Source: Bacteroidia bacterium
Lineage (GTDB): Bacteria; Bacteroidota; Bacteroidia; M30B66
NCBI GenBank assembly: GCA_018401705.1
Contig: JAGYKL010000001.1
Coordinates: forward strand, 212,473 to 276,472
Direction: 5' to 3'
DNA: 64,000 bases
In this document: positions 36,168 to 46,570 of the stretch, piece by piece
How the letters are laid out: the number at the start of each line of letters is the position of its first letter
Position numbering within the stretch: position 1 is the stretch's first letter
Position numbers and translations under genes: made by a program
Notes under the pieces: model-generated
Database searches by the model: none
The model's input: only the letters and a program-made list of their open reading frames with translations
Told to the model about the DNA's origin: nothing

Positions 36168-39100
36168 ATGTCAAAACTGCTTTGCAGTTTTTATTTATTT
36201 TTTGCTGTTTCATTCTCCCATTTAGGGCTGAATGCGCAAAACTGTTTTCAAATTGAAAGCATTCTTGTAGATGCGTGTGGTACTCCGGAAGGTGAGAATG
36301 AAATGGTTCGTTTCAAAGTCGGAAATTCACCGCTTCAAACAAATGCCCTTACCGTTGCTTGGCCAAATGCTAGTAATTCTTGGTTGGGTGTTTGCCAAAC
36401 AGCTGGCACAGCCTCTCTTGTTAGCCAAATTAATTCAACAATTGTCAACTGTGGATACATGCTCGAACCTCAAGCAAATGTGCTACCTGCTAATTCAACA
36501 GTTATCCTTGTTTCGTCTGTTAATTTTAATCCTGCAAATAATTCATTTGCAAATTTGAGTGACACTCTTTATGTCATCTTTCATTGTGGCACAAATCCTA
36601 CAGGTAATTTCGCTAATTCGGGATCAGGAATAAGAACCTTAACAATGAATTTCGCCGGTGCCGGCGGATGTTCACAATCGGTGTCTTATGACAGGTCTTT
36701 ATTAGTTGGAGGAGATGGAGCACTGGCGAATTTTGATGCAGCTGGAAATGACACCTACTCTAATCAAGGATGCAGTGCACCTATTATAATTCCTGATCCA
36801 TCGTGGACAGCACCTGCTTCTATTTGCAATTCAAATGGCATAATTGACCTGAATGCATTAATCACCGGAAGTACTGGCGGCACCTGGGATGGTCCAGGTG
36901 TTACAGGCAATAGCTTTGATCCCGCCGGACTGTCTGGCGATATTGATGTTACTTACATTGCAGGTATCGAAGGTTGTGCAGGAGGTTCAGCTTCTCAAAC
37001 GAACACTATTCAGGTAATAGCAGGAGGCTCAGCTTCATGGACTAGCCCCGGAACAATTTGCAATACCGAAGCTCCTATTAATCTGGATGGCTTAATTACC
37101 GGAGCTTCAGGAGGCACCTGGAGCGGAACCGGTGTTATTGGAAACATATTTGACCCGACCGGCTTGAACGAGAATGTGCCTATAACCTATTCAGTGGGCT
37201 CGGGAAACTGTCTTAGTTCAAATGTTGAGTTCATTAATGTTTTGCCGGGCGGCGACCCAAGTTGGACAGCAACTACGGTTTGCGAGTCGGATAATCCAAT
37301 TGATTTAAGCACACTTGTAACAGGCGATCCTGGCGGTACATGGACAGGCCAGGGCGTTACGGGTGGCAACTTCAACCCGCAGGGTTTGAGTGGCAACATA
37401 AATATAACTTACACAGTTAGCACAGGAACTTGCCTTGAAACCAACACGCAAATAATTTCTATAAATCAAGGCGGTGATCCCGCCTGGAGCTCAACTTCTT
37501 TATGCGAATCCGATGCAATTCTTGATTTAAATACTCTTATCACAGGCTCTAGCGGAGGCACCTGGTCTGGTAATGGTGTTACAGGCAATAACTTCGACCC
37601 AAGTGGACTTTCCGGCTTAGTAAGTATTACCTATGATGTAGGAACCGGCTCTTGTTCAAGTACCTCAACACAAAACATAACGATAAACACAGCTGGAAAT
37701 CCAAATTGGATTCCAATGGCAATGTGCGAAAGTGAACCACCGGTAAATCTTGATGCACTTGTTATCGGCGATCAAGGAGGCACCTGGACAGGAAACGGCA
37801 TTGTAGGAAGTATATTCAACCCCACAGGTCAAGTAGGAATTAATTCAATAACTTATACCTTAAGCTCAAATGGTTGCATTGCTTCCCAAACCATGGAATT
37901 TGCTGTTGTTGAAGCCGGTGATGCTTCATGGAACACTACCTCTATTTGCGAAAATGAGACCTCTGTTGAACTTAATAACCTTATAACAGGAGATGTTGGA
38001 GGAGTGTGGTCAGGACAAGGAGTCACAGGTAGTACTTTTAATACCACAGGCTTAAATGGGGCTATATCCGTAACCTATTCGGTTGGAAGTGGCTCTTGCA
38101 GCGATCAGTTAAGTCAAGATATAACTGTTATTGAGGCACCTCCTGCTCCGGTGGTTTCGGCCGACACATCATATTGCGAAGGACAAACACCACCCATATT
38201 AACTGTAAGTGCACTTCCGGGAGCTGATGTTTCTTGGTTTAGTATTAGCAATCCCGAAGCCATTCTGGGAAATGCTTTGTTTTTTACGCCTCCGGCGGAT
38301 GTTTCTGGCATTTTTGCAGCAAGACAAACTATTGGGGCTTGCGAAAGCAATTATGATGAAGTTGAAGTAACTGTTAATCCTTCACCTGTTTTGCCAACCC
38401 TATTAAATGAGGTAGAAATTTGCAATGACATTTTAATCAATGCAATCAATTTAAATGCTAGTCAAAATACATTTTGGTATAGTGATGCAGCTCAAACTAA
38501 TCTAATTTTTGAAGGAACAAGCTATCCTGCGGGAGCAGTCGATACTGGTATTTTAAGCTTTTTTGTATCATCTCTAGAAAATGGTTGTGCTTCTGCCTTG
38601 CTGGAAATTCCTTTATTGAGAAAAGATTCAATTACTGCAAATATTTTAGGAAACTCACTCTTAAATGTTTGCTTCCCCGATATCATTGAACTTTCATCTC
38701 AAGACCTTGATTTGAACATTTGGTCAACAGGAGATAACTCTCAGTCAATATCTATAGATGCTCCGGGAGTTTATTATTTGAGTCGAAGCAATTTATGCAA
38801 TTCGTATACCGACAGTGTGCTTGTAGTTGACGTTGGAGTTGATGCATCATTCAATCTTTTTGTTCCTGAAAATACATTTTTACCTATGCAAGTTCAGGTG
38901 AGTAATTTTGAGAATGATTGTAACTGGCTTCTTCAAGGCGAGGAATTTGAGCTTGATGCAAACTCCGGGTTTACACTTACTGAAGAGGTAGATTATATTG
39001 TTCAACATATTTGCGAGAACAATTTTGGTTGCATTGACACCGCTTCGCGGTTGATTAAGGTAAAACTTCCATCAGAACTTTATATTCCAAATGCATTTAC

Positions 39101-39347
39101 CCCAAATGGAGATGGCGATAATGACATCTTTATTGCCAAAGGCTTTAAAATAGAAAGTCTAAATATGCTCATATATAATAGATGGGGAGAGTTGGTTTTC
39201 GAATCAAAAGACCCACTTTTGGGTTGGGACGGAAAATTCTCAAATGATATTGAAGCCGTTGAAGGCATTTACACCTATCTGATTAATGCAATTGATTTCT
39301 ATCAGAAACCATATAAGTTCTATGGCTCGGTATTGCTTTTTAGGTAG
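36168..39347 (+). CDS. T9SS type B (gliding-motility-associated C-terminal) repeat protein
   Basis: 1059 residues from the ATG at 36168; a TTG 27 bases earlier lies on the -7 box and is rejected. Signal peptide ends NAQ. An N-terminal LTD-like region (CFQIESILVDACGTPEGENE, about 25-200) is followed by six ~75-residue units (about 205-655). Each has the form W...(I/V/L)C...LITG--GGTW-G-GV-G--F-P-GL...I-YTV--G-C. Ig-like PKD-type domains (about 660-900) follow. The end is the CHU_C type B sorting domain: ELYIPNAFTPNGDGDNDIF, IYNRWGELVFES and WDGKF-. Type B cargo is often large adhesin-like protein needing a specific PorP-type partner; none is seen in this window. Confidence 0.9.
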   Translation: MSKLLCSFYLFFAVSFSHLGLNAQNCFQIESILVDACGTPEGENEMVRFKVGNSPLQTNALTVAWPNASNSWLGVCQTAGTASLVSQINSTIVNCGYMLEPQANVLPANSTVILVSSVNFNPANNSFANLSDTLYVIFHCGTNPTGNFANSGSGIRTLTMNFAGAGGCSQSVSYDRSLLVGGDGALANFDAAGNDTYSNQGCSAPIIIPDPSWTAPASICNSNGIIDLNALITGSTGGTWDGPGVTGNSFDPAGLSGDIDVTYIAGIEGCAGGSASQTNTIQVIAGGSASWTSPGTICNTEAPINLDGLITGASGGTWSGTGVIGNIFDPTGLNENVPITYSVGSGNCLSSNVEFINVLPGGDPSWTATTVCESDNPIDLSTLVTGDPGGTWTGQGVTGGNFNPQGLSGNINITYTVSTGTCLETNTQIISINQGGDPAWSSTSLCESDAILDLNTLITGSSGGTWSGNGVTGNNFDPSGLSGLVSITYDVGTGSCSSTSTQNITINTAGNPNWIPMAMCESEPPVNLDALVIGDQGGTWTGNGIVGSIFNPTGQVGINSITYTLSSNGCIASQTMEFAVVEAGDASWNTTSICENETSVELNNLITGDVGGVWSGQGVTGSTFNTTGLNGAISVTYSVGSGSCSDQLSQDITVIEAPPAPVVSADTSYCEGQTPPILTVSALPGADVSWFSISNPEAILGNALFFTPPADVSGIFAARQTIGACESNYDEVEVTVNPSPVLPTLLNEVEICNDILINAINLNASQNTFWYSDAAQTNLIFEGTSYPAGAVDTGILSFFVSSLENGCASALLEIPLLRKDSITANILGNSLLNVCFPDIIELSSQDLDLNIWSTGDNSQSISIDAPGVYYLSRSNLCNSYTDSVLVVDVGVDASFNLFVPENTFLPMQVQVSNFENDCNWLLQGEEFELDANSGFTLTEEVDYIVQHICENNFGCIDTASRLIKVKLPSELYIPNAFTPNGDGDNDIFIAKGFKIESLNMLIYNRWGELVFESKDPLLGWDGKFSNDIEAVEGIYTYLINAIDFYQKPYKFYGSVLLFR
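36796..38130 (+). repeat. Six tandem ~222-bp coding repeats in the type B protein
   Basis: Each unit encodes a ~75-residue block with one Cys after the Trp and usually one near the end, and the core GGTW-G-GV-G. Units start near SWTAPASIC, SWTSPGTIC, SWTATTVC, AWSSTSLC, NWIPMAMC and SWNTTSIC. Confidence 0.85.
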
Positions 39348-39676
39348 GCCACCCTATCCACAATTAACACTAAGTTAACTTTCAGGTAACATGCAGAGCT
39401 CGATATATTATTGACCACTGTAGATACTTTGAGGGCGTTTGAAAACTTAATATTGTTCAAAAGCCCTAAAATACTTACATAGGAAAGCTTAACATACAAA
39501 ATTGAAACCTTATTAAAGCCGCAGCGTTGTGAGTTTTTGAACAAACAAGTGTTCAAAACGCTTTAACACAAGTTTAATAAAGCAAATACCAAGGCTTTAA
39601 GCTGATAAACGAAATTTGCAACGTCAATTAAAACCGCGATAAGATTTTCACAGAGAAACTTAACCTTTAAACAAAA
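39348..39676 (+). other. Long leader region with inverted repeats before the 2273-residue protein gene
   Basis: 329 bases with no gene. Two imperfect inverted repeats are present. One is GGGCGTTTGAA (39433-39443) with TTCAAAAGCCC (39456-39466); the other is TTTTTGAAC (39534-39542) with GTTCAAAA (39551-39558). The motif TGTTCAAAA occurs in both. Neither is followed by a T run. A weak -7 candidate, GAAATTTG, is at 39611-39618. The ATG is preceded by an A-rich stretch. Confidence 0.5.
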
Positions 39677-42600
39677 ATGAAAAACAGATTACAAAATTCA
39701 AAAAACATCTTACAGCTATGGGCAATAGCTTTTGTGATGTTTATTGTCGCATCAACAGCAGTAAATGCGCAGATTCTTACTTTCGAGTTTTCGGGAGTTG
39801 CTGGAAGTCCGCAACCAGCCAGTGTAGTTTCCAACCTAAGTAACCCCGGTTTGACTCAATCAGCCATTACCCGAGGTGCAGGCTTAAGTCTTACTGGCAA
39901 TAATGGTAGATTTAATGCAACCAGCTGGGCTGTTACAAACATTGCAAATGCTGTTTCTGGCAATGATTACATGGAATTTACCATTACTCCACAGGCGAAT
40001 TTCGAGTTTACTGTAAGTTCTATTTATATTCAAATCCAGCGTTCTGCAACAGGACCCAGAGAATTTGTATTGAGAAGTTCTGTAGATGGTTACACAAGTA
40101 ATCTGGATGGGTCATTTATCATAACTGATAATACATCAACACAAAACAGAACATTTACATTTGCTCAAGCAGCATCTTCAAGTCCTGTAACTTATAGGAT
40201 TTATGGCTGGGCTGAGTCAGCCGCTGGCTCTGGAGGTATAGGTGATGGTGCCGGTGATGACATTAGAGTAAATGGAACTGTTAATCCTACAGGCCCGAGT
40301 ACGACGGCTCCTGTAGTTAGCACAAGTGCTCCTGCTACTTCAATAACTACAACCCAGGCAAGTGCCGGTGGAGATGTTACTGATGACGGTGGAGATCCTG
40401 TTACATCTCGCGGTGTAGTTTGGGGAGCAACTGCAAATCCTACTGTTCCTTCTGCAAACTCTACAAGCAATGGCACAGGCACAGGAGCGTTTGTTTCTAC
40501 TATTACTCCTTTAATTGCAAATACAACATATAACTATAGAGCATATGCAATAAATGGTGTTGGAACTTCTTACGGCAACAATTCAAGCTTTACAACTTTG
40601 CCATTACCTCCAACAGCCGGGGCTGCTAATACAATTACCTCCAGCTCATTTAATGCTACCTGGAGTGCCCCATCTATGGGAGCTGCTGCTTACACTTACA
40701 CAATTGAAGTTTCTGAAACTAATACTTTTGCAATAACATATTCTACTCAATCGGGCATTTCTTCAGCTTCAACATCTATAGCTGTAAACTCATTGAATTC
40801 GTCAACTGATTATTACTATCGTGTTAGAACTGTAAACTCACAGGGAGTTAGTGCTTGGTCTAATATTATTGGTCCGGTTACAACACCTGCACCTGTAGGA
40901 CCTGTTGTTGTGACTGCAGCTGTTTCAGGGGTTACTTCAAATGCAAGTACACTTAATGGAACCATAGATGCAAATGGAACAACTGCAAATGCATTCTTCG
41001 ATTACGGTTTAACAGTAGCCTACGGTACTTCTGTAGCTGCAAGCCCCTCTTCAGTAACAGGATTTGGCAATACCAACATCAGTTTTAATGCTGCTGGATT
41101 AACTCCAAACACTCTTTATAACTATAGAGCTAGAGCAAATGCAGGTGTATTTGGTGCTAACCAAACATTTGTTACCCTTGCAGCAATACCTGGAGCAATA
41201 GCATTTGGAACTCCTACTTCAACTACTGTAACCATCAATTCTATAGCTCCAAATGGCAACCCTGCTTCTACAGAGTTTGCAGTAGAATCTACAACTATCC
41301 CTGGTCAATACGTTCAATTTAATGGAACTTTAGGAGCAATTCCTTTTTTCCAAACAGCTGCTAGCTGGATTGGAACAATTGTAACGGGACTCTCTTCTGC
41401 AACAACTTATTCATTTCAAGCAATTGCGCAAAATTCAGAAAGTGCTGCAACTGCAGGAGGACCAATTGGTTCATCTACGACATCTGCTTGCGCTGCACCT
41501 ATAGTTGTACTAAGTAACATTTCAAATAATGGTGTAACTATAACGCTTTCCAATCCAACAGGTGATTTTGAATATGTAGTTAATACTTCAGCGGCTGCAC
41601 CAGGTTCAGGAACTGCCGCTACAGGTAATTCAGTAAATGAAAGTGGTTTAACTGCCTCAACTGCTTATTTTGCACATGTTCGTTCAGTATGTGGAAGCAA
41701 TTTCTCTTCATGGACTACAACTTCATTTTCAACTCTTGCTAATCCGGTTGGTCTGGTAACATATCTATTTGATGGATGTACTTCTTGCCCTTCTTCTGCT
41801 GCAACAACTTCTGATGCAGGAGTAGCTACAACTGATTTTATTCGTGGCCCGGGTATAGCTGCTGGAGCAGGTTCAAATTACTATAACAACAATGGGTTCA
41901 ACACTGCTTCACCTAACTTTACTTCTGCAAATTCGCAAGGAGATTACGTTTCATTTACGGTTACTGCAAATCCTGGATTTCAGGTAACTTACTCTTCATT
42001 AGACTTTACACATCGTAAAAGTGGCACAGGACCGGGAAATACTCGTGTTGGCTACTCCACAGATGGAGGATCTAGCTGGACTTATATGACACCAGATCCA
42101 TTATTTCTTTCAGGAACTGGAGATGTAAATGTAAGTTGGACATTCCCGGCAGCATTTAGCACTTCTAATACTGTTACATTTAGAATTTGGGCTTGGGGAG
42201 CTACCAATGCTGGAGGCACTTACCGTAACGACAATGTTGTTCTAAGTGGTTATGTTAGCACTCTTTGTAACAACCCTGTTACTCAATCTACTGATGTTAT
42301 TTTCAGTAATGAAACAAATACAAGCACAGATATTTCTTGGACAACATCCGGCACTTCTGATTTGCGTAAAGTATTTATTTCAAACACGTCAGTTGGTTCA
42401 CCTACATTGGCAAATGGAATAGATTATGTTGCTAACAGTAACTTCGGTTCAGGAGATAACATAGGTTCTTGGTTTTGCATCTACAGCGGAATTGGAAACA
42501 CAGTATCTGTAAGCAATTTATTACCAGGCCAAACTTATCGTGTGTTTGTTGCTAACGCTAATTGCTCTGGTATAGATATACATTACTTAAATTCAACTGC

Positions 42601-45600
42601 AGTTGGTAACCCTGCGAATGTTGTTACAACAAATATTCCTACTCCGGTTTTATCTTCTGGTCCTCTAAGCAGTTTTGGATCATCTTGTGTTAATTTTGAT
42701 ATTGAATCTCAAGTCAACATTTCTGGGTCGGTGTTGGATGGATCTCCTGTTACCGTTACTGCTCCTGCAGGGTTCGCGCTAACATTAGAATCCGGCGAGA
42801 ACTACACTCCTAGTGTAGTTATCCCATATACTGGTGGAGCATTTACTACTCCAGTATATGTGCGTTTTCTTCCAACTTCTGCTATCGCTTATTCAACCAA
42901 CTTAACTGTTACAGGCGGTGGAGCTACTTCTATTACAATTCCGGTTTCAGGAACTGGGGTTACAATTCCTCCAACCGTTTCTACTGGTTCAGCATCATTT
43001 ATTGGAACAACAGGTGCAACACTTGCTGGAAGCTTAACTCTTGGTTGTGCTAGTGTCTTTACAGAATACGGAATAGAGTATTCTGTAAGTCCAGCCTTTA
43101 CACCGGGTAACGGTGCTATTGTTCAATCAGCTTTTACAGGAAACAATTTCTCTGTTCCTGTAACAAACCTAGGTATCAATACAGTTTATTACTACAGAGC
43201 TTATGGTATTAATAATGCTGTAACCTATTATGGCGTGGTTGGTAGTTTCTCAACTTTAAGCGGTGCTGTCGAAACGATCTACAATTATGGTGATAATACA
43301 TTTGGTACACCTTTCTATGTGCATCCAACAGTGCTTGGAAGCAATGTTGCTAAATCAGCAACAGGCTGGACAAACACGACACCTTGCGGAAGTGGATTCT
43401 CAGGATTTGGAATTACATCGGCAAATCCAACATTTAACACATCAACAAATCCTTATGTTGAAGCTATAATTACTCCTAACGTAGTTGGTAATCAAGTTGA
43501 AATTGAGCGAATTTCAGTTCAATTGCGTAGTTCAAACACAGGCGCTAATCAAGTGATGTTGGCTTATTCGATTGATGAAGGAGCAACTTGGGTAGATCGA
43601 GGCGCGGCAGAAACTCCGTCAATAGGGACTTCTTGCGGGGTTACTACTTCAAACACATGGTTATTACCTGCTCCTGTTACTGTTGGATCTCCATTAGCTG
43701 CTAATTCATTCAGAATTCGCTTATATTACTATAATACAGCCAATCAAACAGGAGGAAACAATCAAATTCTTAACTTAGTAGTTCTTGGTCGTATTCTTCA
43801 ATCTCCAAACACTTACTATTCTGTTTCAGGTGGTAATTTCACTGATGCAATTTGGTCGCCGTCATCTTCTGGTACTGTAGGTGCTCAAGTTGACTTCACG
43901 CCTGAAATCAATGTTGTTATTCAATCGGGTGACAACGTAATTCTTAATGCATCTGATGTATTAGTTAAGAATTTAACAATTCAGCCTTCTGCAAATTTAA
44001 AAGCAGCTTCAAGTGATTTCGCAAACATGAGAAATGTAAGCATTTATGGAAACTTGAATGTTGGTGGTTCAATCGGTAACGGTACTGCGTTTGATGCCAT
44101 TGGTTTAAATATTGAAGGACCGAGCACAACTATCTCTGGAGCTGGAATAATCAACGTTGGTCGTATTAGAAAACAATCAAATTTCAACTTAACGTCAAAC
44201 TTGACGATTCTGTCGAATATGTACGTGCGTTTCCCTGGTGCTGCTCTTTATAACAATGCTTCTAATAGTTTCTTCAATGTTACTCTTGCAGCAAATAAAT
44301 CATTATATGTTACAGGTTCAGGTGGAACAGACGGAATTGTAACTATCGATGGAACTACAGATAATGACATTGACCAAAAAGCTGGTTCGTTAACTATCAA
44401 TGGTAATTTGAACATTACTGGAAGCTTATCAGTATCATCTTCAAATAACATCAATCCATACTTGAGTAGCTTAACAATTGGTTCTACTGGTTTGGTAACT
44501 GTGAAAAACATCGATATTAAAAATAACGCGGTAAACTCAACAACTATCGCTCCTGGTGGTCGACTTAATGTTTCAGGAATCATGAGACAACGTCAAGGAA
44601 ACTTCGTTACAAATGGAGGTATTTCTCTAGGTGTTGGAGCAATTCTTTTACATGGTGCAGGCACTCCGGGATTATCTCCTGATCCAGGTGGATCAATTAC
44701 TGGAAACATTCGTGTGCGTGTTCAAGGAACTACATTGGCTGGTGTATATAACTATTGGTCAAGTCCGGTGCTGAATAATTCTATGGCCGCTATCATGCAA
44801 AATGGTATCCCTACAGGAAGTACATTTAATACCTATAAATATGATGCTACAGGAGCAAGCAGCAATACAGTTGAAGGTCTTAGAGAAGGTTGGCTTCCTC
44901 AATCGCAAGGAGATTTAATGCTTCCAGGGGTTGGTTACATTACTACAAGTGCAGGTTCATTCCAGTTTACTGGAAATCCTAACAACGGAGTAATTCAGGT
45001 ACCTGCTATTCATGGAGCATTTACTGACTTTAACTTAGTTGGCAATCCTTACCCAGGACCAATTGATGCAACAGCTTTCTTAACAGCTAACCAGGCAAGT
45101 AACATTATACCTGCAGTTTATTTCTGGGATGATGATGCAACACTTGGTATAGATTACACTTCTAACGACTACATCGTTACAAATGCAGTCGGAACTGTTG
45201 GAACTGGCGGTAACGGTGGAGCTGCCTCTTACACTGGGCGTATCGCAACCGGTCAGTCTTTCTTCGTAGAAACTCGCGTTGCTGCTGCAACTGTTAACTT
45301 TGATAACAGTATGCGTACAACAGGTAATGCTACTTTCTTTGAAACTCCATCAACATTTGAAAAACTTTGGTTACGTGTTAACGGAGATAATAACTTAAGC
45401 AATGAAGCACTTATAGCTTTCGGAGATCAAGCAACTGATGGATATGATGACTTATTTGATGCAAAGAAAATTGCAGCAAACACTGACATATCTCTTTATA
45501 CTACAGCTGGAGAAATGAATTTCTCAATCCAAGCGATGAGCGCCTTAACAGATAGTAAAATTGTTCCTGTTGGATTTGATGCTACTCAGTCTGGAATTTA

Positions 45601-46498
45601 CACATTCTCTATTGCTAACATTGAAGGTATTAATCCAACAGTGCTTATCTATTTAGAAGATCGTGAACTTGGTACATTCCATAATCTTCGCGCAGGAAAT
45701 TACAATGCTGATATTACTGGAGCTATTTCAGGAGAGGGTCGTTTCTTCCTTCACTTTAGCAAGCCGGTGCAGGTTTCAGCTGCTGCTGAGTCGTGCTCTT
45801 CAAATGACGGAAGTATCACTTTCGAAAATGCAAACAATTGGAATTATTCAGTTGTAAATAGCGCAAATCAGGTAGTTGCTCAAGGAGCTGGTTCAGTTGA
45901 ATCTTCAATTGATAATCTGGTAGCTGACTCATATGTAATTACATTAAGCACAAACGATGGTTACAACACAATCATCACAACTCTTGTTGAAGCTTCTTCA
46001 CCTGTATCACTTAGTATTCAAGGAGATGAAAACACGTCAGTTAATATGGAAGCTACTTTTGCAGCTGTTCAAACTGGTGCAACTTCAATTACTTGGGATT
46101 TTGGTGATGGAAGTGCTGCTGCCGCAGGAAGTGTTGTTAATCACGTGTTTATGACGCCAGGTATCTACACTGTAACTGCCTTTGCTTCAAACGAATCTTG
46201 CTCTAGTCAATCTAGCTTTGAAGTTCGCGTTGAGGCAGATGTTACTGGAATTAATCATATCGGAAACAGTAATTTCAAGTTATTCCCTAACCCAGCAAAC
46301 AACTCCGTTACTGTTGTTAGTTCAGGTAATGCTGATATACAAATCTCTGATATCACTGGTAAAACTCTAAGAACAATTGCTGCTTCAAATTCTGTAATTG
46401 CAAACATTGAAACTGCTGATTTATCTAATGGTATTTACTTAGTAACAATTACTGAGAACGGACTTCGCTCTACTCAGAGATTAGTTATTTCGCACTAA
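39677..46498 (+). CDS. Giant T9SS protein with FnIII-like, jelly-roll, filament-like and PKD domains
   Basis: 2273 residues. Signal peptide ends at VNAQ (about 32). An N-terminal beta domain (about 33-205; ILTFEFSGVAGSPQP) recurs in diverged form about 690-865 (VTYLFDGCTSC) and again about 1195-1375 (IYNYGDNTFGTPF). FnIII-like and Ig-like domains lie between (about 210-690, 870-1190) with S-T-YYYRVRTVNSQG strands. Residues about 1375-1600 hold short LNVGG/LTING strands like a beta-helix; the following region to about 2020 includes the SFNTYKYDATG block. A PKD domain (about 2110-2190; ITWDFGDGS) and a type A sorting domain (KLFPNPANNSVTV ... STQRLVISH) end it. It is probably a major exported surface or matrix protein. 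Confidence 0.87.
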   Translation: MKNRLQNSKNILQLWAIAFVMFIVASTAVNAQILTFEFSGVAGSPQPASVVSNLSNPGLTQSAITRGAGLSLTGNNGRFNATSWAVTNIANAVSGNDYMEFTITPQANFEFTVSSIYIQIQRSATGPREFVLRSSVDGYTSNLDGSFIITDNTSTQNRTFTFAQAASSSPVTYRIYGWAESAAGSGGIGDGAGDDIRVNGTVNPTGPSTTAPVVSTSAPATSITTTQASAGGDVTDDGGDPVTSRGVVWGATANPTVPSANSTSNGTGTGAFVSTITPLIANTTYNYRAYAINGVGTSYGNNSSFTTLPLPPTAGAANTITSSSFNATWSAPSMGAAAYTYTIEVSETNTFAITYSTQSGISSASTSIAVNSLNSSTDYYYRVRTVNSQGVSAWSNIIGPVTTPAPVGPVVVTAAVSGVTSNASTLNGTIDANGTTANAFFDYGLTVAYGTSVAASPSSVTGFGNTNISFNAAGLTPNTLYNYRARANAGVFGANQTFVTLAAIPGAIAFGTPTSTTVTINSIAPNGNPASTEFAVESTTIPGQYVQFNGTLGAIPFFQTAASWIGTIVTGLSSATTYSFQAIAQNSESAATAGGPIGSSTTSACAAPIVVLSNISNNGVTITLSNPTGDFEYVVNTSAAAPGSGTAATGNSVNESGLTASTAYFAHVRSVCGSNFSSWTTTSFSTLANPVGLVTYLFDGCTSCPSSAATTSDAGVATTDFIRGPGIAAGAGSNYYNNNGFNTASPNFTSANSQGDYVSFTVTANPGFQVTYSSLDFTHRKSGTGPGNTRVGYSTDGGSSWTYMTPDPLFLSGTGDVNVSWTFPAAFSTSNTVTFRIWAWGATNAGGTYRNDNVVLSGYVSTLCNNPVTQSTDVIFSNETNTSTDISWTTSGTSDLRKVFISNTSVGSPTLANGIDYVANSNFGSGDNIGSWFCIYSGIGNTVSVSNLLPGQTYRVFVANANCSGIDIHYLNSTAVGNPANVVTTNIPTPVLSSGPLSSFGSSCVNFDIESQVNISGSVLDGSPVTVTAPAGFALTLESGENYTPSVVIPYTGGAFTTPVYVRFLPTSAIAYSTNLTVTGGGATSITIPVSGTGVTIPPTVSTGSASFIGTTGATLAGSLTLGCASVFTEYGIEYSVSPAFTPGNGAIVQSAFTGNNFSVPVTNLGINTVYYYRAYGINNAVTYYGVVGSFSTLSGAVETIYNYGDNTFGTPFYVHPTVLGSNVAKSATGWTNTTPCGSGFSGFGITSANPTFNTSTNPYVEAIITPNVVGNQVEIERISVQLRSSNTGANQVMLAYSIDEGATWVDRGAAETPSIGTSCGVTTSNTWLLPAPVTVGSPLAANSFRIRLYYYNTANQTGGNNQILNLVVLGRILQSPNTYYSVSGGNFTDAIWSPSSSGTVGAQVDFTPEINVVIQSGDNVILNASDVLVKNLTIQPSANLKAASSDFANMRNVSIYGNLNVGGSIGNGTAFDAIGLNIEGPSTTISGAGIINVGRIRKQSNFNLTSNLTILSNMYVRFPGAALYNNASNSFFNVTLAANKSLYVTGSGGTDGIVTIDGTTDNDIDQKAGSLTINGNLNITGSLSVSSSNNINPYLSSLTIGSTGLVTVKNIDIKNNAVNSTTIAPGGRLNVSGIMRQRQGNFVTNGGISLGVGAILLHGAGTPGLSPDPGGSITGNIRVRVQGTTLAGVYNYWSSPVLNNSMAAIMQNGIPTGSTFNTYKYDATGASSNTVEGLREGWLPQSQGDLMLPGVGYITTSAGSFQFTGNPNNGVIQVPAIHGAFTDFNLVGNPYPGPIDATAFLTANQASNIIPAVYFWDDDATLGIDYTSNDYIVTNAVGTVGTGGNGGAASYTGRIATGQSFFVETRVAAATVNFDNSMRTTGNATFFETPSTFEKLWLRVNGDNNLSNEALIAFGDQATDGYDDLFDAKKIAANTDISLYTTAGEMNFSIQAMSALTDSKIVPVGFDATQSGIYTFSIANIEGINPTVLIYLEDRELGTFHNLRAGNYNADITGAISGEGRFFLHFSKPVQVSAAAESCSSNDGSITFENANNWNYSVVNSANQVVAQGAGSVESSIDNLVADSYVITLSTNDGYNTIITTLVEASSPVSLSIQGDENTSVNMEATFAAVQTGATSITWDFGDGSAAAAGSVVNHVFMTPGIYTVTAFASNESCSSQSSFEVRVEADVTGINHIGNSNFKLFPNPANNSVTVVSSGNADIQISDITGKTLRTIAASNSVIANIETADLSNGIYLVTITENGLRSTQRLVISH

Positions 46499-46520
46499 GA
46501 GTTTCATTATAGTCTTTTCG

Positions 46521-46548
46521 AAAGGGCTGCCATTTGGCAGCCCTTTTT
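46521..46548 (+). terminator. Rho-independent terminator
   Basis: Stem AAAGGGCTGCC / GGCAGCCCTTT around an ATTT loop, then a T run. It ends the 22-kb block of T9SS genes. Confidence 0.9.
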
Positions 46549-46570
46549 CGTTTAATAAAATTCAAAATAC

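Noticed and set aside
44248-44583. Antisense open frame within the 2273-aa gene
   Set aside because: No start signal, no family, and its hydrophobicity is explained by reverse reading of Thr/Asn/Gly-rich sequence.
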